This document shows positions 44,066 to 52,710 of a stretch of 64,000 bases of DNA, piece after piece (the first letter of the stretch is position 1; each line of letters starts with the position of its first letter). The notes beneath the pieces were generated by a model. The model ran no database searches. It saw only the letters and a list, made by a program, of their open reading frames with translations, and was not told the origin of the DNA. The stretch covers positions 2,294,001 to 2,358,000 of the forward strand of contig NZ_CP047654.1 of assembly GCF_030408915.1 (NCBI RefSeq). The letters are read 5' to 3'. The stretch comes from Corynebacterium guangdongense (lineage in GTDB: Bacteria; Actinomycetota; Actinomycetes; Mycobacteriales; Mycobacteriaceae). A program made the position numbers and the translations under genes.

Positions 44066-46240
44066 TTAGAGCATGCAGGAAACGCAGCCCTCGATCTCAG
44101 TGCCGGCCAGCGCCATCTGGCGCAGGCGGATGTAGTACAGGGACTTGATGCCCTTGGTCCAGGCGTAGATCTGGGCCTTGTTGATGTCGCGGGTGGTGAC
44201 GGTGTCCTTGAAGAACAGCGTCAGGGACAGACCCTGGTCGACGTACTTGGTGGCCTCAGCGTAGGTGTCGATGATCTTCTCGTAGCCGATCTCGTACGCG
44301 TCCTCGAAGAACTCGAGGTTCTCGTTGTCCATGTGCGGCGCCGGGTAGTAGACGCGACCGATCTTGCCTTCCTTGCGGATCTCAATCTTGGAGGCGATCG
44401 GATGGATCGAGGATGTCGAGTTGTTGATGTAGGAGATGGATCCGGTCGGCGGGACGGCCTGGAGGTAGGCGTTGTAGATGCCGTGCTCCATCACGTCGGC
44501 CTTGAGCTGGGCCCAGTCCTCGGCGGTCGGGGTGTGGATGGAGGAGCCGGCGAAAAGTTCCTTGACCTTGTCCGTCTTCGGGGCGAAGTCGGCCGGGTCG
44601 TAGCGGTCGAAGAAGGATCCGTCGGCGTAGTCGGAGTCCCTGAACATCGCGAAGGTCTCGCCGCGCTCGCGGGCGATCTTGTTGGACGCCTTGATCGCGG
44701 CGAACATGACGGCGGCGAAGTAGGCGTTGGTGAAGTCCAGGCCCTCCTCGGAGCCGTAGTGGACGTGCTCGCGGCCGAGGTAGCCGTGCAGGTTCATCTG
44801 GCCCAGCCCGATGGCGTGGGACTTGTCGTTGCCCTCACGGATGGAGGGCACGGAGTCGATGGCGGTGTTGTCCGCGACGGAGGTCAGGGCGCGGATGGAG
44901 GTCTCGACGGTCTTGGCGAAATCCGGGGAGTCCATGGTCAGCGCGATGTTGAGGGAGCCCAGGTTGCAGGAGATGTCGTCGCCGATCTCGGCGTAGGTGA
45001 GGTCCTCGTTGAACTCGGACGGGGAGTTGACCTGCAGGATCTCCGAGCACAGGTTGGACATGTTGATCCGGCCGACCTTCTTGAGCGGGTTGGCGGCGTT
45101 GGCGGTGTCCTCGTACATGATGTACGGGTAGCCGGACTCGAACTGGATCTCGGCCAACGTCTGGAAGAACTGACGGGCGTCGATCTTGGTCTTGCGGATG
45201 CGTGCGTCCTCGACCATCTCGTGGTACTTCTCGGTCACCGAGATGTCCCCGAAAGGCTTGCCGTAGACGCGCTCGACGTCGTACGGGCTGAAGAGATACA
45301 TCGGCTGCTTCTTCTTGGCCAGCTCGAAGGTGATGTCCGGGATGACCACGCCCAGGGAGAGGGTCTTGATGCGGATCTTCTCGTCCGCGTTCTCACGCTT
45401 GGTGTCGAGGAAGGAGAGAATGTCCGGGTGGTGCGCGTTGAGGTAGACGGCACCGGCGCCCTGGCGCGCGCCCAGCTGGTTGGCGTAGGAGAAGGAATCC
45501 TCGAGCAGCTTCATGACCGGGATGACGCCCGAGGACTGGTTCTCGATGTGCTTGATCGGCGCCCCGGACTCGCGGATGTTGCTCAGCAGCAGGGCGACGC
45601 CACCACCGCGCTTGGACAGCTGCAGGGAGGAGTTGATGGCACGGCCGATGGACTCCATGTTGTCCTCGATGCGCAGCAGGAAGCAGGAGACGAGCTCGCC
45701 GCGCTGGGCCTTGCCGGCGTTGAGGAAGGTCGGGGTGGCCGGCTGGAAACGACCGGACATGATCTCGTCGACCAGGTTCTCCGCCAGGCGGGGGTCGCCC
45801 TCGGCGAGGAAGAGCGCGGTCATGGAGACGCGGTCCTCGAAACGCTCCAGGTAGCGCTTACCGTCGAAGGTCTTGAGCGTGTAGGAGGTGTAGTACTTGT
45901 ACGCGCCCAGGAAGGACCGGAAGCGGAACTTGTAGGCGTAGGCGCGCTTGTACAGGTCCTTGATGAACTGGAAGTCGTACTGCGCGAGCACCTCCGGCTC
46001 GTAGTACTTGTTCTCGACCAGGTACTTCATCTTCTCTTCCAGGTCATGGAAGTAGACGGTGTTCTGGTTGACGTGCTGCAGGAAGAACTGGTTCGCAGCC
46101 TCGCGGTCCATGTCGAACTGGATGTTGCCGGACTCGTCGTAGAGGTTCAGCAGTGCGTTGAGGGCATGGTAGTCGAGCTGAGCGTGGGGGTTAGCCGGCT
46201 CGGCGACGGACTTGCCGTAGGACTCCGTGGTGATGCTCAC
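44066..46240 (-). CDS. nrdE: Class Ib ribonucleotide reductase large subunit NrdE
   Basis: 724 residues. Reduces ribonucleoside diphosphates with the partner NrdF and reductant NrdH. The active-site cysteines are in LVSCFLL and NLCSEIL, and the C-terminal redox pair is CVSC-ML. There is no ATP-cone, as expected for class Ib. GTG 46240 is chosen because AAAGG lies upstream and it gives the conserved start [10 protein letters not shown]; the frame continues far upstream as a shadow of nrdI. Last gene of nrdH-nrdI-nrdE. Confidence 0.95.
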   Translation of the reverse strand: MSITTESYGKSVAEPANPHAQLDYHALNALLNLYDESGNIQFDMDREAANQFFLQHVNQNTVYFHDLEEKMKYLVENKYYEPEVLAQYDFQFIKDLYKRAYAYKFRFRSFLGAYKYYTSYTLKTFDGKRYLERFEDRVSMTALFLAEGDPRLAENLVDEIMSGRFQPATPTFLNAGKAQRGELVSCFLLRIEDNMESIGRAINSSLQLSKRGGGVALLLSNIRESGAPIKHIENQSSGVIPVMKLLEDSFSYANQLGARQGAGAVYLNAHHPDILSFLDTKRENADEKIRIKTLSLGVVIPDITFELAKKKQPMYLFSPYDVERVYGKPFGDISVTEKYHEMVEDARIRKTKIDARQFFQTLAEIQFESGYPYIMYEDTANAANPLKKVGRINMSNLCSEILQVNSPSEFNEDLTYAEIGDDISCNLGSLNIALTMDSPDFAKTVETSIRALTSVADNTAIDSVPSIREGNDKSHAIGLGQMNLHGYLGREHVHYGSEEGLDFTNAYFAAVMFAAIKASNKIARERGETFAMFRDSDYADGSFFDRYDPADFAPKTDKVKELFAGSSIHTPTAEDWAQLKADVMEHGIYNAYLQAVPPTGSISYINNSTSSIHPIASKIEIRKEGKIGRVYYPAPHMDNENLEFFEDAYEIGYEKIIDTYAEATKYVDQGLSLTLFFKDTVTTRDINKAQIYAWTKGIKSLYYIRLRQMALAGTEIEGCVSCML

Positions 46241-46353
46241 GTTCGCAGTGGCCTTTCTGAAGCGGTGCATGTCGTTGCCATGTATATCAGGGATATCTCC
46301 GGCCCGGCATGTCGGGTTGAAGCGGTCGGGTTGAGGGGGACGGTGGTGGAAAC

Positions 46354-46797
46354 TCAGGCGTCGGTGGCGGTCAGCGGCTCCAGGCCGAGCTGCTCCGCAT
46401 TCTCGAGGAGGCCGGCGCGCAGGGTGCGGACGTCCTCCTCGGTGCCGAGCAGCTCGTAGCGGTAGACGTAGGGCACCCCGCATTTGGCCGAGATGACCTC
46501 GCCGGCTCTGCCGTAGTCGACGCCGAAGTTGGTGTTGCCGCCCGAGACTACGCAACGGATGAGCCTGCGGTTGTGCTCGTCATTGAGGAAGCGGATGACC
46601 TGGGGCGGGACCGGCCGGCTGTTCTGGTGGCTCATCGAGGCGCCGCCCCCGTAGGTCGGCACGATCAGGCAGTACGGCTCGTCGACGCTCAGCGGCTCAT
46701 CCTGCCTGTGCAGCGGGATGCGCACGTTGGGCAGCCCCAGCTTGTCGACGAACTTCTTCGTGTTCTCGGTCGCGGAGGAGAAATACACGATCAACAC
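46354..46797 (-). CDS. nrdI: Flavodoxin-like NrdI
   Basis: 147 residues from GTG 46797. Flavin protein that generates the oxidant used to assemble the Mn-tyrosyl radical of NrdF. The FMN phosphate loop is [11 protein letters not shown] at residues about 5-15, and the PTYGGGA and SGGNTNFG motifs surround the flavin. GGGAAGTG precedes the start. A longer frame upstream is rejected because it would run through the hairpin at 46856-46899. Confidence 0.94.
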   Translation of the reverse strand: MLIVYFSSATENTKKFVDKLGLPNVRIPLHRQDEPLSVDEPYCLIVPTYGGGASMSHQNSRPVPPQVIRFLNDEHNRRLIRCVVSGGNTNFGVDYGRAGEVISAKCGVPYVYRYELLGTEEDVRTLRAGLLENAEQLGLEPLTATDA

Positions 46798-46855
46798 GAG
46801 CGATTCACTTCCCTTCTCACGTTCCGGCGGGGCGGGGCGCCGGTGCCTGGCGCAG

Positions 46856-46899
46856 AAAAAGCCGCCCTGTCCGTTCAGCCGGGCCAAAGACAAGACGGC
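46856..46899 (-). terminator. Terminator-like hairpin between nrdH and nrdI
   Basis: On the minus strand GCCGTCTTGTC (46889-46899) pairs over 11 bp, two of them G-U, with GACAGGGCGGC (46861-46871), followed at once by TTTTT (46860-46856). It stands inside the nrdH-nrdI-nrdE run, where it could reduce nrdIE relative to nrdH. Confidence 0.75.
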
Positions 46900-46986
46900 G
46901 GTGCGGGGATAAGGGGCCGGAGTTCCGACTCCCGTGGAGAGCTCTTGCTCCCTTGTCCCCGCGGGACCTGCGGGGTGGCCGGGCGT

Positions 46987-47220
46987 CTAGGCGGCCTGGG
47001 CGACGAGGTTCTTGATGCGGTCCGGGCGGAAGCCGGACCAGTGCTCGCCGTCGACCTCGACGACCGGGGCCTGGAGGTAGCCGAGGGCGAGGACGTAGTC
47101 GCGCGCCTCGTCGTCGACGGAGACGTCGACGGTCGTGTAGTCGAGTCCGGCGCGGTCGAGGGCCTTCTTGGTGGCGTTGCACTGGACGCAGGCTGGCTTG
47201 GTGTAGAGGGTGATGGCCAT
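46987..47220 (-). CDS. nrdH: Glutaredoxin-like NrdH-redoxin
   Basis: 77 residues, the usual size. Electron donor to NrdE, itself reduced by thioredoxin reductase. The redox motif is C11-VQ-C14, and the C-terminal GEHWSGFRPDRI is the family signature. ATG 47220 is the only start that gives a normal N-terminus. First gene of the class Ib operon, with a leader of about 147 nt from the predicted promoter. Confidence 0.96.
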   Translation of the reverse strand: MAITLYTKPACVQCNATKKALDRAGLDYTTVDVSVDDEARDYVLALGYLQAPVVEVDGEHWSGFRPDRIKNLVAQAA

Positions 47221-47373
47221 GGGAGTCACTTCCTTCGGTGGGTGGCCCGGCCCTTGGTCGACCTGTGGGGGATGGTCACGCCAGGAGGCGCCGAGCTTCT
47301 TATATGGTTCTACGTCCGGTCGTTTCCGGAAGCTGGTCTTATCCCCGGCTTCCGTTCCCGGCGACATGAAATG

Positions 47374-47420
47374 ACACTATCCGTTGTGGGAATATTTCGC
47401 AAAGAGCACTACATGTAGTA
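47374..47420 (-). promoter_or_regulatory. nrdH promoter with candidate NrdR box
   Basis: On the minus strand -35 TTGCGA (47397-47402) and -10 TAGTGT (47374-47379) are 17 bp apart. Immediately upstream is the palindrome ACTACATGTAGT (47408-47419), the same 12 bases as in front of nrdD. It sits directly against the -35 box, where a bound repressor could block polymerase. Confidence 0.7.
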
Positions 47421-47605
47421 GTTACAGCCATGAAACTCGCAGGATGCCGCCCACCCCGAGCCCACATGTGGTCCTCTGCCTCGAGGGGGTCACCAGGGCA
47501 CGTAACTACCCGGATGTAATTCCCCCAGCTGGCGCCGAAAATAGTTATCTTTTTGTAACATTTCCCGATCCGGGGCGGCGCCGGGGACGCCCGTCCGGAA
47601 AATGA

Positions 47606-47638
47606 AATCGGGCACCACACGTGGTGTGGTGCCCGATT
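47606..47638 (-). terminator. Intrinsic terminator after rpmJ
   Basis: A 15-bp perfect stem (47606-47620 with 47624-47638) with a three-base loop. On the minus strand it is followed by TCATTTTCC. The 450-bp gap 47221-47671 otherwise holds only the nrdH promoter and leader; no gene was found. Confidence 0.92.
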
Positions 47639-47671
47639 CCGGGAATCGTCTCAGAAACGAGACGCGACCTC

Positions 47672-47794
47672 TTAGCCCTGGCGAGCCTTGAAGCGCGGCT
47701 CCTTCTTGTTGATGACGTAGACCTTGCCGCGACGACGCACGACCTGGGCGCCCGGCTTGTTTTTCAGCGACCGAAGCGACTTGCGGACCTTCAT
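47672..47794 (-). CDS. rpmJ: 50S ribosomal protein L36, cysteine-free (type B) form
   Basis: 40 residues: begins [19 protein letters not shown] and ends EPRFKARQG. It has none of the zinc-binding cysteines of the usual L36, so it is the C-minus paralog, often induced when zinc is scarce in other bacteria. AAAGGAG precedes the ATG. No clear Zur site was recognised upstream. Followed by a strong terminator. Confidence 0.95.
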   Translation of the reverse strand: MKVRKSLRSLKNKPGAQVVRRRGKVYVINKKEPRFKARQG

Positions 47795-47910
47795 CGGGCG
47801 CTCCTTTCTCTCTGCGCTCTAAATAGCGGATGGTGACTAGTTTGTAGCTAGCACGGTCCCGGCAGAAAACCGGGCCATGACACGAGGGTAAAGAGTACCG
47901 GAGCAGGCCC

Positions 47911-49302
47911 CTAAGAACCAAACCGTCCCCGGAATGCCTCTCCCACCTCTTCCAGGCTGCGCCCGCGCGTCTCCGGAACCGCGGCCCGGACGAAACCGAG
48001 CGCGGCGAGGCCGAGGCCGGCGAAGATGAGGAACGTCGTGGTCGCGGACACGGCGTCGACCAGCGGCAGGAAGAACTGCGCGACCGCCCAGTTGGCCGTC
48101 CAGAGGGCGAGACCCGCCAGGCCCATGCCCAGGCCGCGCACCTGGACCGGGACAATCTCGGAGATGAGCAGCCACGTCGTCGGCGAGACGGCGGCCTGCT
48201 GGGAGGCAATGAAGATCGCCATGACGGCGAGGGCCACGAAGGCCAGAGCTGCGTTGCCCTCCGCCGCCCGATAGGTGAAGGCCAGGACGACCAGCGCGAC
48301 GACGTTGACCGTCAGTCCGAGGGTCAGCAGAGTGCGCCGACCAATGCGGTCAATGATCTGCAGCCCGACCAGGCACGCGAGGACGGAGACGGCGCCGATG
48401 ATGATCGACGTGTAGATGGAGTTTTCGACGCTCATACCCAGCTGACTCATCAACGTGGGGGCGAAGTAGACGATGGCGTTGACACCGGTGATCTGCTGGA
48501 TGACGCCGATGAAGGCGGCCACCCCGACGGCAATCCGGAGCCAGCCGACCGACCGCAGGGCCTGCCACTCCCCTGCTGTGGCCCGCTTCTCGGCCCCGTC
48601 GCGGGTGAGCACGGAGAGCTCCCCCAGGCTCATACCGGCCCGTCGGGCGGTCTCGCGGGCCTCGTCCATGCGGCCCTTGCCCGCCAACCAAACCGGGGTG
48701 TCCGGCAGGAACCACATGCCGACGGCGAGGACCGCGCCGGGGACGGCGGCCATGCCCAGCATCGCCTCCCAGGAACCGGTGCCGGCCAGGAGGGAGTTGA
48801 CGAGGTAGGCGAGCAACTGACCGACCACGATCATGAAGGTGTTCAGCGACACCATCCTGCCCCGGACCCGGGCCGGGGACTTCTCCGAGATGTACATCGG
48901 TACGACGACGGAGACCGCGCCGACGGCCACGCCCAGGAAGGTTCGGGCGGCGGCGAGCATCTCCGTCGAGGTGGCGAAGGAGCACCACAGGGAACCGGCG
49001 ACGAAGATGAGCCCGCCGATGATGAGCGTCAGCCGACGGCCCAGCCAGTCGGCGACCCGGCCGCCGGAGAGCGCGCCGACCGCTGCGCCCACGAGCAGCA
49101 TGGAGGTCACCCACCCCTCTTCGGCGGAGGTCATGGCGAACTCCGGGGCGACGAAGAGGAGGGCGCCGGACATGACGCCGGTGTCGTAGCCGAAGAGGAG
49201 GCCGCCGAACGCGGCGACGAGGGCGACGGTGCGAACATAACGGCGCGTCTGCGGGGTCGAGACGTCCGGGTTCGTCGGATCTTTTCCGGTGCTGCTGGTC
49301 AT
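47911..49302 (-). CDS. MFS sugar porter (inositol/hexose type)
   Basis: 463 residues, twelve predicted helices. Sugar porter hallmarks: [16 protein letters not shown] in TM1, [12 protein letters not shown] after TM2, [15 protein letters not shown] in TM7, and the C-terminal [12 protein letters not shown]. Resembles the IolT myo-inositol/glucose permeases of corynebacteria; the substrate is not proven. On the minus strand CAGAAT (49311-49316) ends 8 nt before ATG 49302. Divergent from nadE by 36 bp. Confidence 0.9.
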   Translation of the reverse strand: MTSSTGKDPTNPDVSTPQTRRYVRTVALVAAFGGLLFGYDTGVMSGALLFVAPEFAMTSAEEGWVTSMLLVGAAVGALSGGRVADWLGRRLTLIIGGLIFVAGSLWCSFATSTEMLAAARTFLGVAVGAVSVVVPMYISEKSPARVRGRMVSLNTFMIVVGQLLAYLVNSLLAGTGSWEAMLGMAAVPGAVLAVGMWFLPDTPVWLAGKGRMDEARETARRAGMSLGELSVLTRDGAEKRATAGEWQALRSVGWLRIAVGVAAFIGVIQQITGVNAIVYFAPTLMSQLGMSVENSIYTSIIIGAVSVLACLVGLQIIDRIGRRTLLTLGLTVNVVALVVLAFTYRAAEGNAALAFVALAVMAIFIASQQAAVSPTTWLLISEIVPVQVRGLGMGLAGLALWTANWAVAQFFLPLVDAVSATTTFLIFAGLGLAALGFVRAAVPETRGRSLEEVGEAFRGRFGS

Positions 49303-49310
49303 GGACGAAG

Positions 49311-49331
49311 ATTCTGCCCCACCACTAGGAT
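49311..49331. promoter_or_regulatory. Compact divergent promoters of the sugar porter and nadE
   Basis: Minus-strand CAGAAT (49311-49316) serves the porter; plus-strand TAGGAT (49326-49331) ends 7 nt before ATG 49339 of nadE. Both would give leaderless messages, and the two -10 boxes are only 9 bp apart. Confidence 0.55.
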
Positions 49332-49338
49332 GGGGCGC

Positions 49339-50175
49339 ATGCGTACCGAGGACCGAAAACTCCAGGAACATATCATCAATTCCCTGCATACCAAGCCCTT
49401 GATCGATCCAGAGACTGAGGTTGCGGAGCGCGTGTCTTTCCTCGCCGAGTATCTCGCGGCCTCCGGCGCGAAGGGCTTCGTTCTCGGGATCTCCGGCGGC
49501 CAGGACTCGACCCTGGCGGGGCGTCTGGGCCAGCTCGCCGTCGAGAAGCGTCGCGCCGACGGACACGAGTCCGAGTTCCAGGCGGTGCGCCTGCCCTACG
49601 GCGTCCAGTCCGACATGGGCGACGTCGACGTCGCGATGAACTTCATCAACCCGGACCATGACATTCAGGTCAACATCAGGGACGCCTCCGACGTCATGAA
49701 CAGCGACGTCGCCACGGCATTGGGCCTGCTGGAACTCGGTGACTTCAACAAGGGCAACCTCAAGGCACGCATGCGCATGATCGCCCAGTACGCCATCGCC
49801 GGCGAGCGCGGGCTGCTCGTCCTCGGCTCCGACCACGCCGCCGAGAACATCACCGGCTTCTTCACCAAGCACGGCGACGGGGCGGCCGACCTGCTCCCGC
49901 TGGCCGGCCTCACCAAGCGCCAGGGCGCCCAGTTGCTCGAACACCTCGGCGCGCCCGAGTCAACCTGGACGAAGGTCCCCACCGCCGACCTGGAGGAGGA
50001 CCGCCCGGCACTGCCCGACGAGACCGCACTCGGCGTCAGCTACCAGCACATCGACGACTACCTCGAGGGCAGGGACGTCCCCGACGCCGCCCGGGAGCGC
50101 ATCGAGCACCTGTGGCGAGCGGGTCAGCACAAGCGCCACATGCCGCCGGGGCCGCACGAGGCGTGGTGGCGCTAG
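49339..50175 (+). CDS. nadE: NH3-dependent NAD synthetase
   Basis: 278 residues. Final step of NAD synthesis, amidating nicotinate adenine dinucleotide with ammonia; no glutaminase domain. The PP-loop is [11 protein letters not shown] and the C-terminal region [14 protein letters not shown] is typical. ATG 49339 is preferred to ATG 49330 because the latter lies inside the -10 box TAGGAT. Convergent with the following gene, overlapping by 4 bp. Confidence 0.95.
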   Translation: MRTEDRKLQEHIINSLHTKPLIDPETEVAERVSFLAEYLAASGAKGFVLGISGGQDSTLAGRLGQLAVEKRRADGHESEFQAVRLPYGVQSDMGDVDVAMNFINPDHDIQVNIRDASDVMNSDVATALGLLELGDFNKGNLKARMRMIAQYAIAGERGLLVLGSDHAAENITGFFTKHGDGAADLLPLAGLTKRQGAQLLEHLGAPESTWTKVPTADLEEDRPALPDETALGVSYQHIDDYLEGRDVPDAARERIEHLWRAGQHKRHMPPGPHEAWWR

Positions 50176-50927
50176 AGCAGCGACATCGTCACCCGGGCCG
50201 CCGCCACCAGCGCACGCCCGTACGAGGGGCCGTGGCTGGCCGCATGCACGGCCAGGGGATGCAGCTGGTGTATCTCCGTGAGCTCGAGCCACCGGGGCGG
50301 CAGCGGATGAACCTCCTCGTAGCCCGCCCGAATCTCGTCGAGATGGGGTGCGCCGAAAAGAGCCAGCATCGCCAGGTCGGTCTGTCGGTGCCCGCCGTGC
50401 GCCGCCGGGTCGATCAGGACGGGACCGTCCGGTCCGAAGAGGAGGTTGCCCGCCCACAGATCCCCGTGCAACCGCGCCGGGGCCGGCTCAAAACCCGCCG
50501 CCGCCACCGCAGCCAGGGCCTTGTCGACGATCGCGATGCCGGCTGCGTCCAGATTTCCCGCCCGGACGGCCTTCTCGGCGAAGGGGCGCACGCGCTGGCG
50601 GGCATAGAATCCGGCCCAATCATCGGTGGGGGTGCACTCCTGCTCCTGCCGGCCGATGTAGTTGGGCCCGTCCCAGCCGGGCGGCGGACTGCCGAAGGCT
50701 TCCGCCCCGGCGTCGTGGATGCGCGCCAGCTCCCGCCCGGCGACCCGGGCCGCCTCCGGGGTGGGGCGGACCGCCTGGACGCGCCGGAGGGTGAGCATGT
50801 CGTCATCCGCCCCGAGCACCTCGACGACGACGTCGGAAGCCTGCCGCAGCCACCGCAGACCGGCGGCCTCGGCCGCGGCGGCGCGGTATTCATTCGGACG
50901 CTTGGTGAAGGTTCCGCTCGTGTCCAT
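50172..50927 (-). CDS. Fructosamine kinase-family protein
   Basis: 251 residues from ATG 50927. Protein-kinase-like fold of the fructosamine/ketosamine-3-kinase group: the catalytic [12 protein letters not shown], then [19 protein letters not shown] (metal-binding Asp). Expected to phosphorylate sugar adducts on proteins or small amines for their removal. A longer frame upstream is the antisense of tRNA-Ala and is rejected. Confidence 0.88.
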   Translation of the reverse strand: MDTSGTFTKRPNEYRAAAAEAAGLRWLRQASDVVVEVLGADDDMLTLRRVQAVRPTPEAARVAGRELARIHDAGAEAFGSPPPGWDGPNYIGRQEQECTPTDDWAGFYARQRVRPFAEKAVRAGNLDAAGIAIVDKALAAVAAAGFEPAPARLHGDLWAGNLLFGPDGPVLIDPAAHGGHRQTDLAMLALFGAPHLDEIRAGYEEVHPLPPRWLELTEIHQLHPLAVHAASHGPSYGRALVAAARVTMSLL

Positions 50928-50951
50928 GCCCGCCAGGTTAGCGAAAGCACA

Positions 50952-50985
50952 AATCCGCGTCCCCTCAGATGAGAGAACGCGGATT
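50952..50985 (-). terminator. Terminator after the tRNA-Ala pair
   Basis: AATCCGCGT (50952-50960) pairs with ACGCGGATT (50977-50985). On the minus strand it is followed by TGTGCTTTCG. It lies between tRNA-Ala copy 1 and the kinase gene. Confidence 0.7.
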
Positions 50986-50995
50986 GCCCTACTGG

Positions 50996-51068
50996 TGGAG
51001 CCTACGGGATTCGAACCCGTGACCCCCACACTGCCAGTGTGGTGCGCTACCAGCTGCGCCAAGGCCCC
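50996..51068 (-). tRNA. tRNA-Ala (GGC), promoter-distal copy
   Basis: Minus strand: acceptor GGGGCCT pairs with AGGCTCC (one G-U), anticodon stem CACACT/AGTGTG frames GGC. Discriminator A; CCA not encoded. Identical to the other copy. Confidence 0.96.
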
Positions 51069-51102
51069 AGTGAAATATTCAGTTGACCGGAACTAGTCCG
51101 AG

Positions 51103-51175
51103 TGGAGCCTACGGGATTCGAACCCGTGACCCCCACACTGCCAGTGTGGTGCGCTACCAGCTGCGCCAAGGCCCC
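51103..51175 (-). tRNA. tRNA-Ala (GGC), promoter-proximal copy
   Basis: Identical over all 73 bases to the copy 34 bp downstream on the same strand; both are probably cut from one transcript ending at 50952-50985. Confidence 0.96.
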
Positions 51176-51267
51176 TGTTGGTTGTTGATTTCAACTTTTC
51201 CCAATGTACAGTCGAACCGCCTCAAGGACCAAATCCGCTGGTGGGTGCCATATCTCTGGAAAAGAAA

Positions 51268-51296
51268 CGCCGGCCCCAACTGGTGCGGGGCCGGCG
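51268..51296 (-). terminator. Terminator after the DsbA-like gene
   Basis: CGCCGGCCCC (51268-51277) pairs with 51287-51296. On the minus strand it is followed by TTTCTTTTCC. Confidence 0.9.
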
Positions 51297-51326
51297 CCGA
51301 CAAGCGAGGTTGACCTCGCCGCCCGC

Positions 51327-52049
51327 CTAGTTGGCGAGCACGTAATCAATCCACTCGGTGTTGTCCTGGATCGGCAGGTCCTGGCCGTCCTGGAGGATGC
51401 GCGGGGAAGAAACGGAACCGGTCTGCTCCTGCAGGGTGGTTGCGTTGGCCTCGGCGGTGGCCTTGGCCTCATCGAGGAACTCACCGTTCCTGATGGCCTC
51501 GGCGGACTCCTCGGAGGCGCCGACGGCCGTGGCCGCGGTGGCGAAATCCTCGTTGTCCCACTGGTTGTAGACCTGCTGCTGCTCGAGCATCAGCATGCTG
51601 CGCAGGGACCAGTAGGCGTCGGTTTCGCCGTTGGCGGCCAGGGCCAGGGCCGCGGCCAGGGCCTGCGTCGAGTGTCCCTCGTTGCCGTTGTCGAGGAAGT
51701 TCAGCGGGTTGATGTGGACGGTCAGGTTGCCCTTCTCGATCTCGTCCTTCATCTGCTCGTCCGTGTCCTCGGCCAGCTGGGCGCAGTAGGAGCAGGAGAA
51801 GTCCTCGTAGAGGCTGGCCTCCTTGGCGTCCGCGGCGTCGGGGGCGGAGAGGGTGATCGTGTTGTCGGAGAACTCCATCTCCGCGTTGATCTCCGACTTG
51901 TACTGGGCCAGCTCCTCTCCCTGGCTGCTACGCCCGCTGATGACGATGTAGCCGACGATCACGGCGCCGATGACGAGGAGGGCAATAATCGCCCAGAGGA
52001 ACCCGGCGTTCGACTTCTTGTTCGGGTTCGTCACTTTCTTGCTGGTCAC
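51327..52049 (-). CDS. Membrane-anchored DsbA-family thiol oxidoreductase
   Basis: 240 residues from GTG 52049, with GGAGAG upstream. A lysine-rich cytoplasmic N-terminus and one transmembrane helix (about 17-38) place the thioredoxin-fold domain outside. The redox motif is C-SY-C in YEDFSCSYCAQL near residues 86-89, and the cis-Pro loop is SSPRIL near residue 216. Acts in disulfide formation or isomerisation of exported proteins. It lies 49 bp after the MauE/DoxX-like gene on the same strand. Confidence 0.9.
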   Translation of the reverse strand: MTSKKVTNPNKKSNAGFLWAIIALLVIGAVIVGYIVISGRSSQGEELAQYKSEINAEMEFSDNTITLSAPDAADAKEASLYEDFSCSYCAQLAEDTDEQMKDEIEKGNLTVHINPLNFLDNGNEGHSTQALAAALALAANGETDAYWSLRSMLMLEQQQVYNQWDNEDFATAATAVGASEESAEAIRNGEFLDEAKATAEANATTLQEQTGSVSSPRILQDGQDLPIQDNTEWIDYVLAN

Positions 52050-52098
52050 AGTTTCTCTCTCCGGTGAGGTTGGTGCCCGCTACGGAACAGGCGGGCAA

Positions 52099-52608
52099 CT
52101 ACGGGGTGTAGATGGCCCACTTCTTGAACGGACGATGGACGGTCCACGCGCTCAGTGCGATGTAGAACAGGTCGCGCCCAATGGTAGTCGCGTACTCGAG
52201 CTGGTAGTTGGTTGTGGTGGCCGTCGGGTCGAAACAGCCGCAGTCCAGCTCGAGCCCACGGAGCCAGGCCTGCGCGACGCCGATGATGAACAGCGTGAGC
52301 ACGCCGATCGAGACCTTGGCGGAGGTCCGCAGGAAGATGCCCAGAAGCAGCAGCACGCCGCCGGCGATTTCCAGCGGACCGATCAGGCGCGCGAGGAAAT
52401 CCGACCATTGCGGCGTGAAGATCTCGTAGGCGGTGATGTTCTGGGTCACGGCCATGTGCGCGTCGAGCTTCGAGATTCCGGCCTTGATCCAGGTGTAGGC
52501 CATCCAGAACCGGGCGAAGAAGCTGATCGCATCCAGGACCAGGGTCTTGTTCAACCGCTTCCCGGTTTCCGGGGAGTCGGTGCGCGGTGTTTCGCTAAGT
52601 GTGGACAC
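52099..52608 (-). CDS. MauE/DoxX-like membrane protein
   Basis: About 169 residues, four predicted helices (about 25-45, 70-90, 100-118, 140-157). It has the pattern W-x-KAGISKLD in the first helix and C-G-C in LELDCGCFD after the third, as in MauE/DoxX proteins that pass electrons for disulfide chemistry. A TTG at 52620 opens the frame, but GTG 52608 fits a -10 box TATTGT (52617-52622, minus strand) ending 8 nt upstream. Paired with the DsbA-like gene. Confidence 0.85.
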   Translation of the reverse strand: MSTLSETPRTDSPETGKRLNKTLVLDAISFFARFWMAYTWIKAGISKLDAHMAVTQNITAYEIFTPQWSDFLARLIGPLEIAGGVLLLLGIFLRTSAKVSIGVLTLFIIGVAQAWLRGLELDCGCFDPTATTTNYQLEYATTIGRDLFYIALSAWTVHRPFKKWAIYTP

Positions 52609-52710
52609 GGAACGTGACAATAGTCCACCAAAGGATTGAGTGACAGCCCCACCGCGCTTTCAATTTCCTGACAATTCTCCAGAAGGTCCGCACACCTGAC
52701 CGTCGCGGAC

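Noticed and set aside
50928..51062. N-terminal extension of the fructosamine-kinase-like frame to 51062
   Set aside because: It translates through tRNA-Ala antisense and the terminator; the conserved protein begins at 50927.
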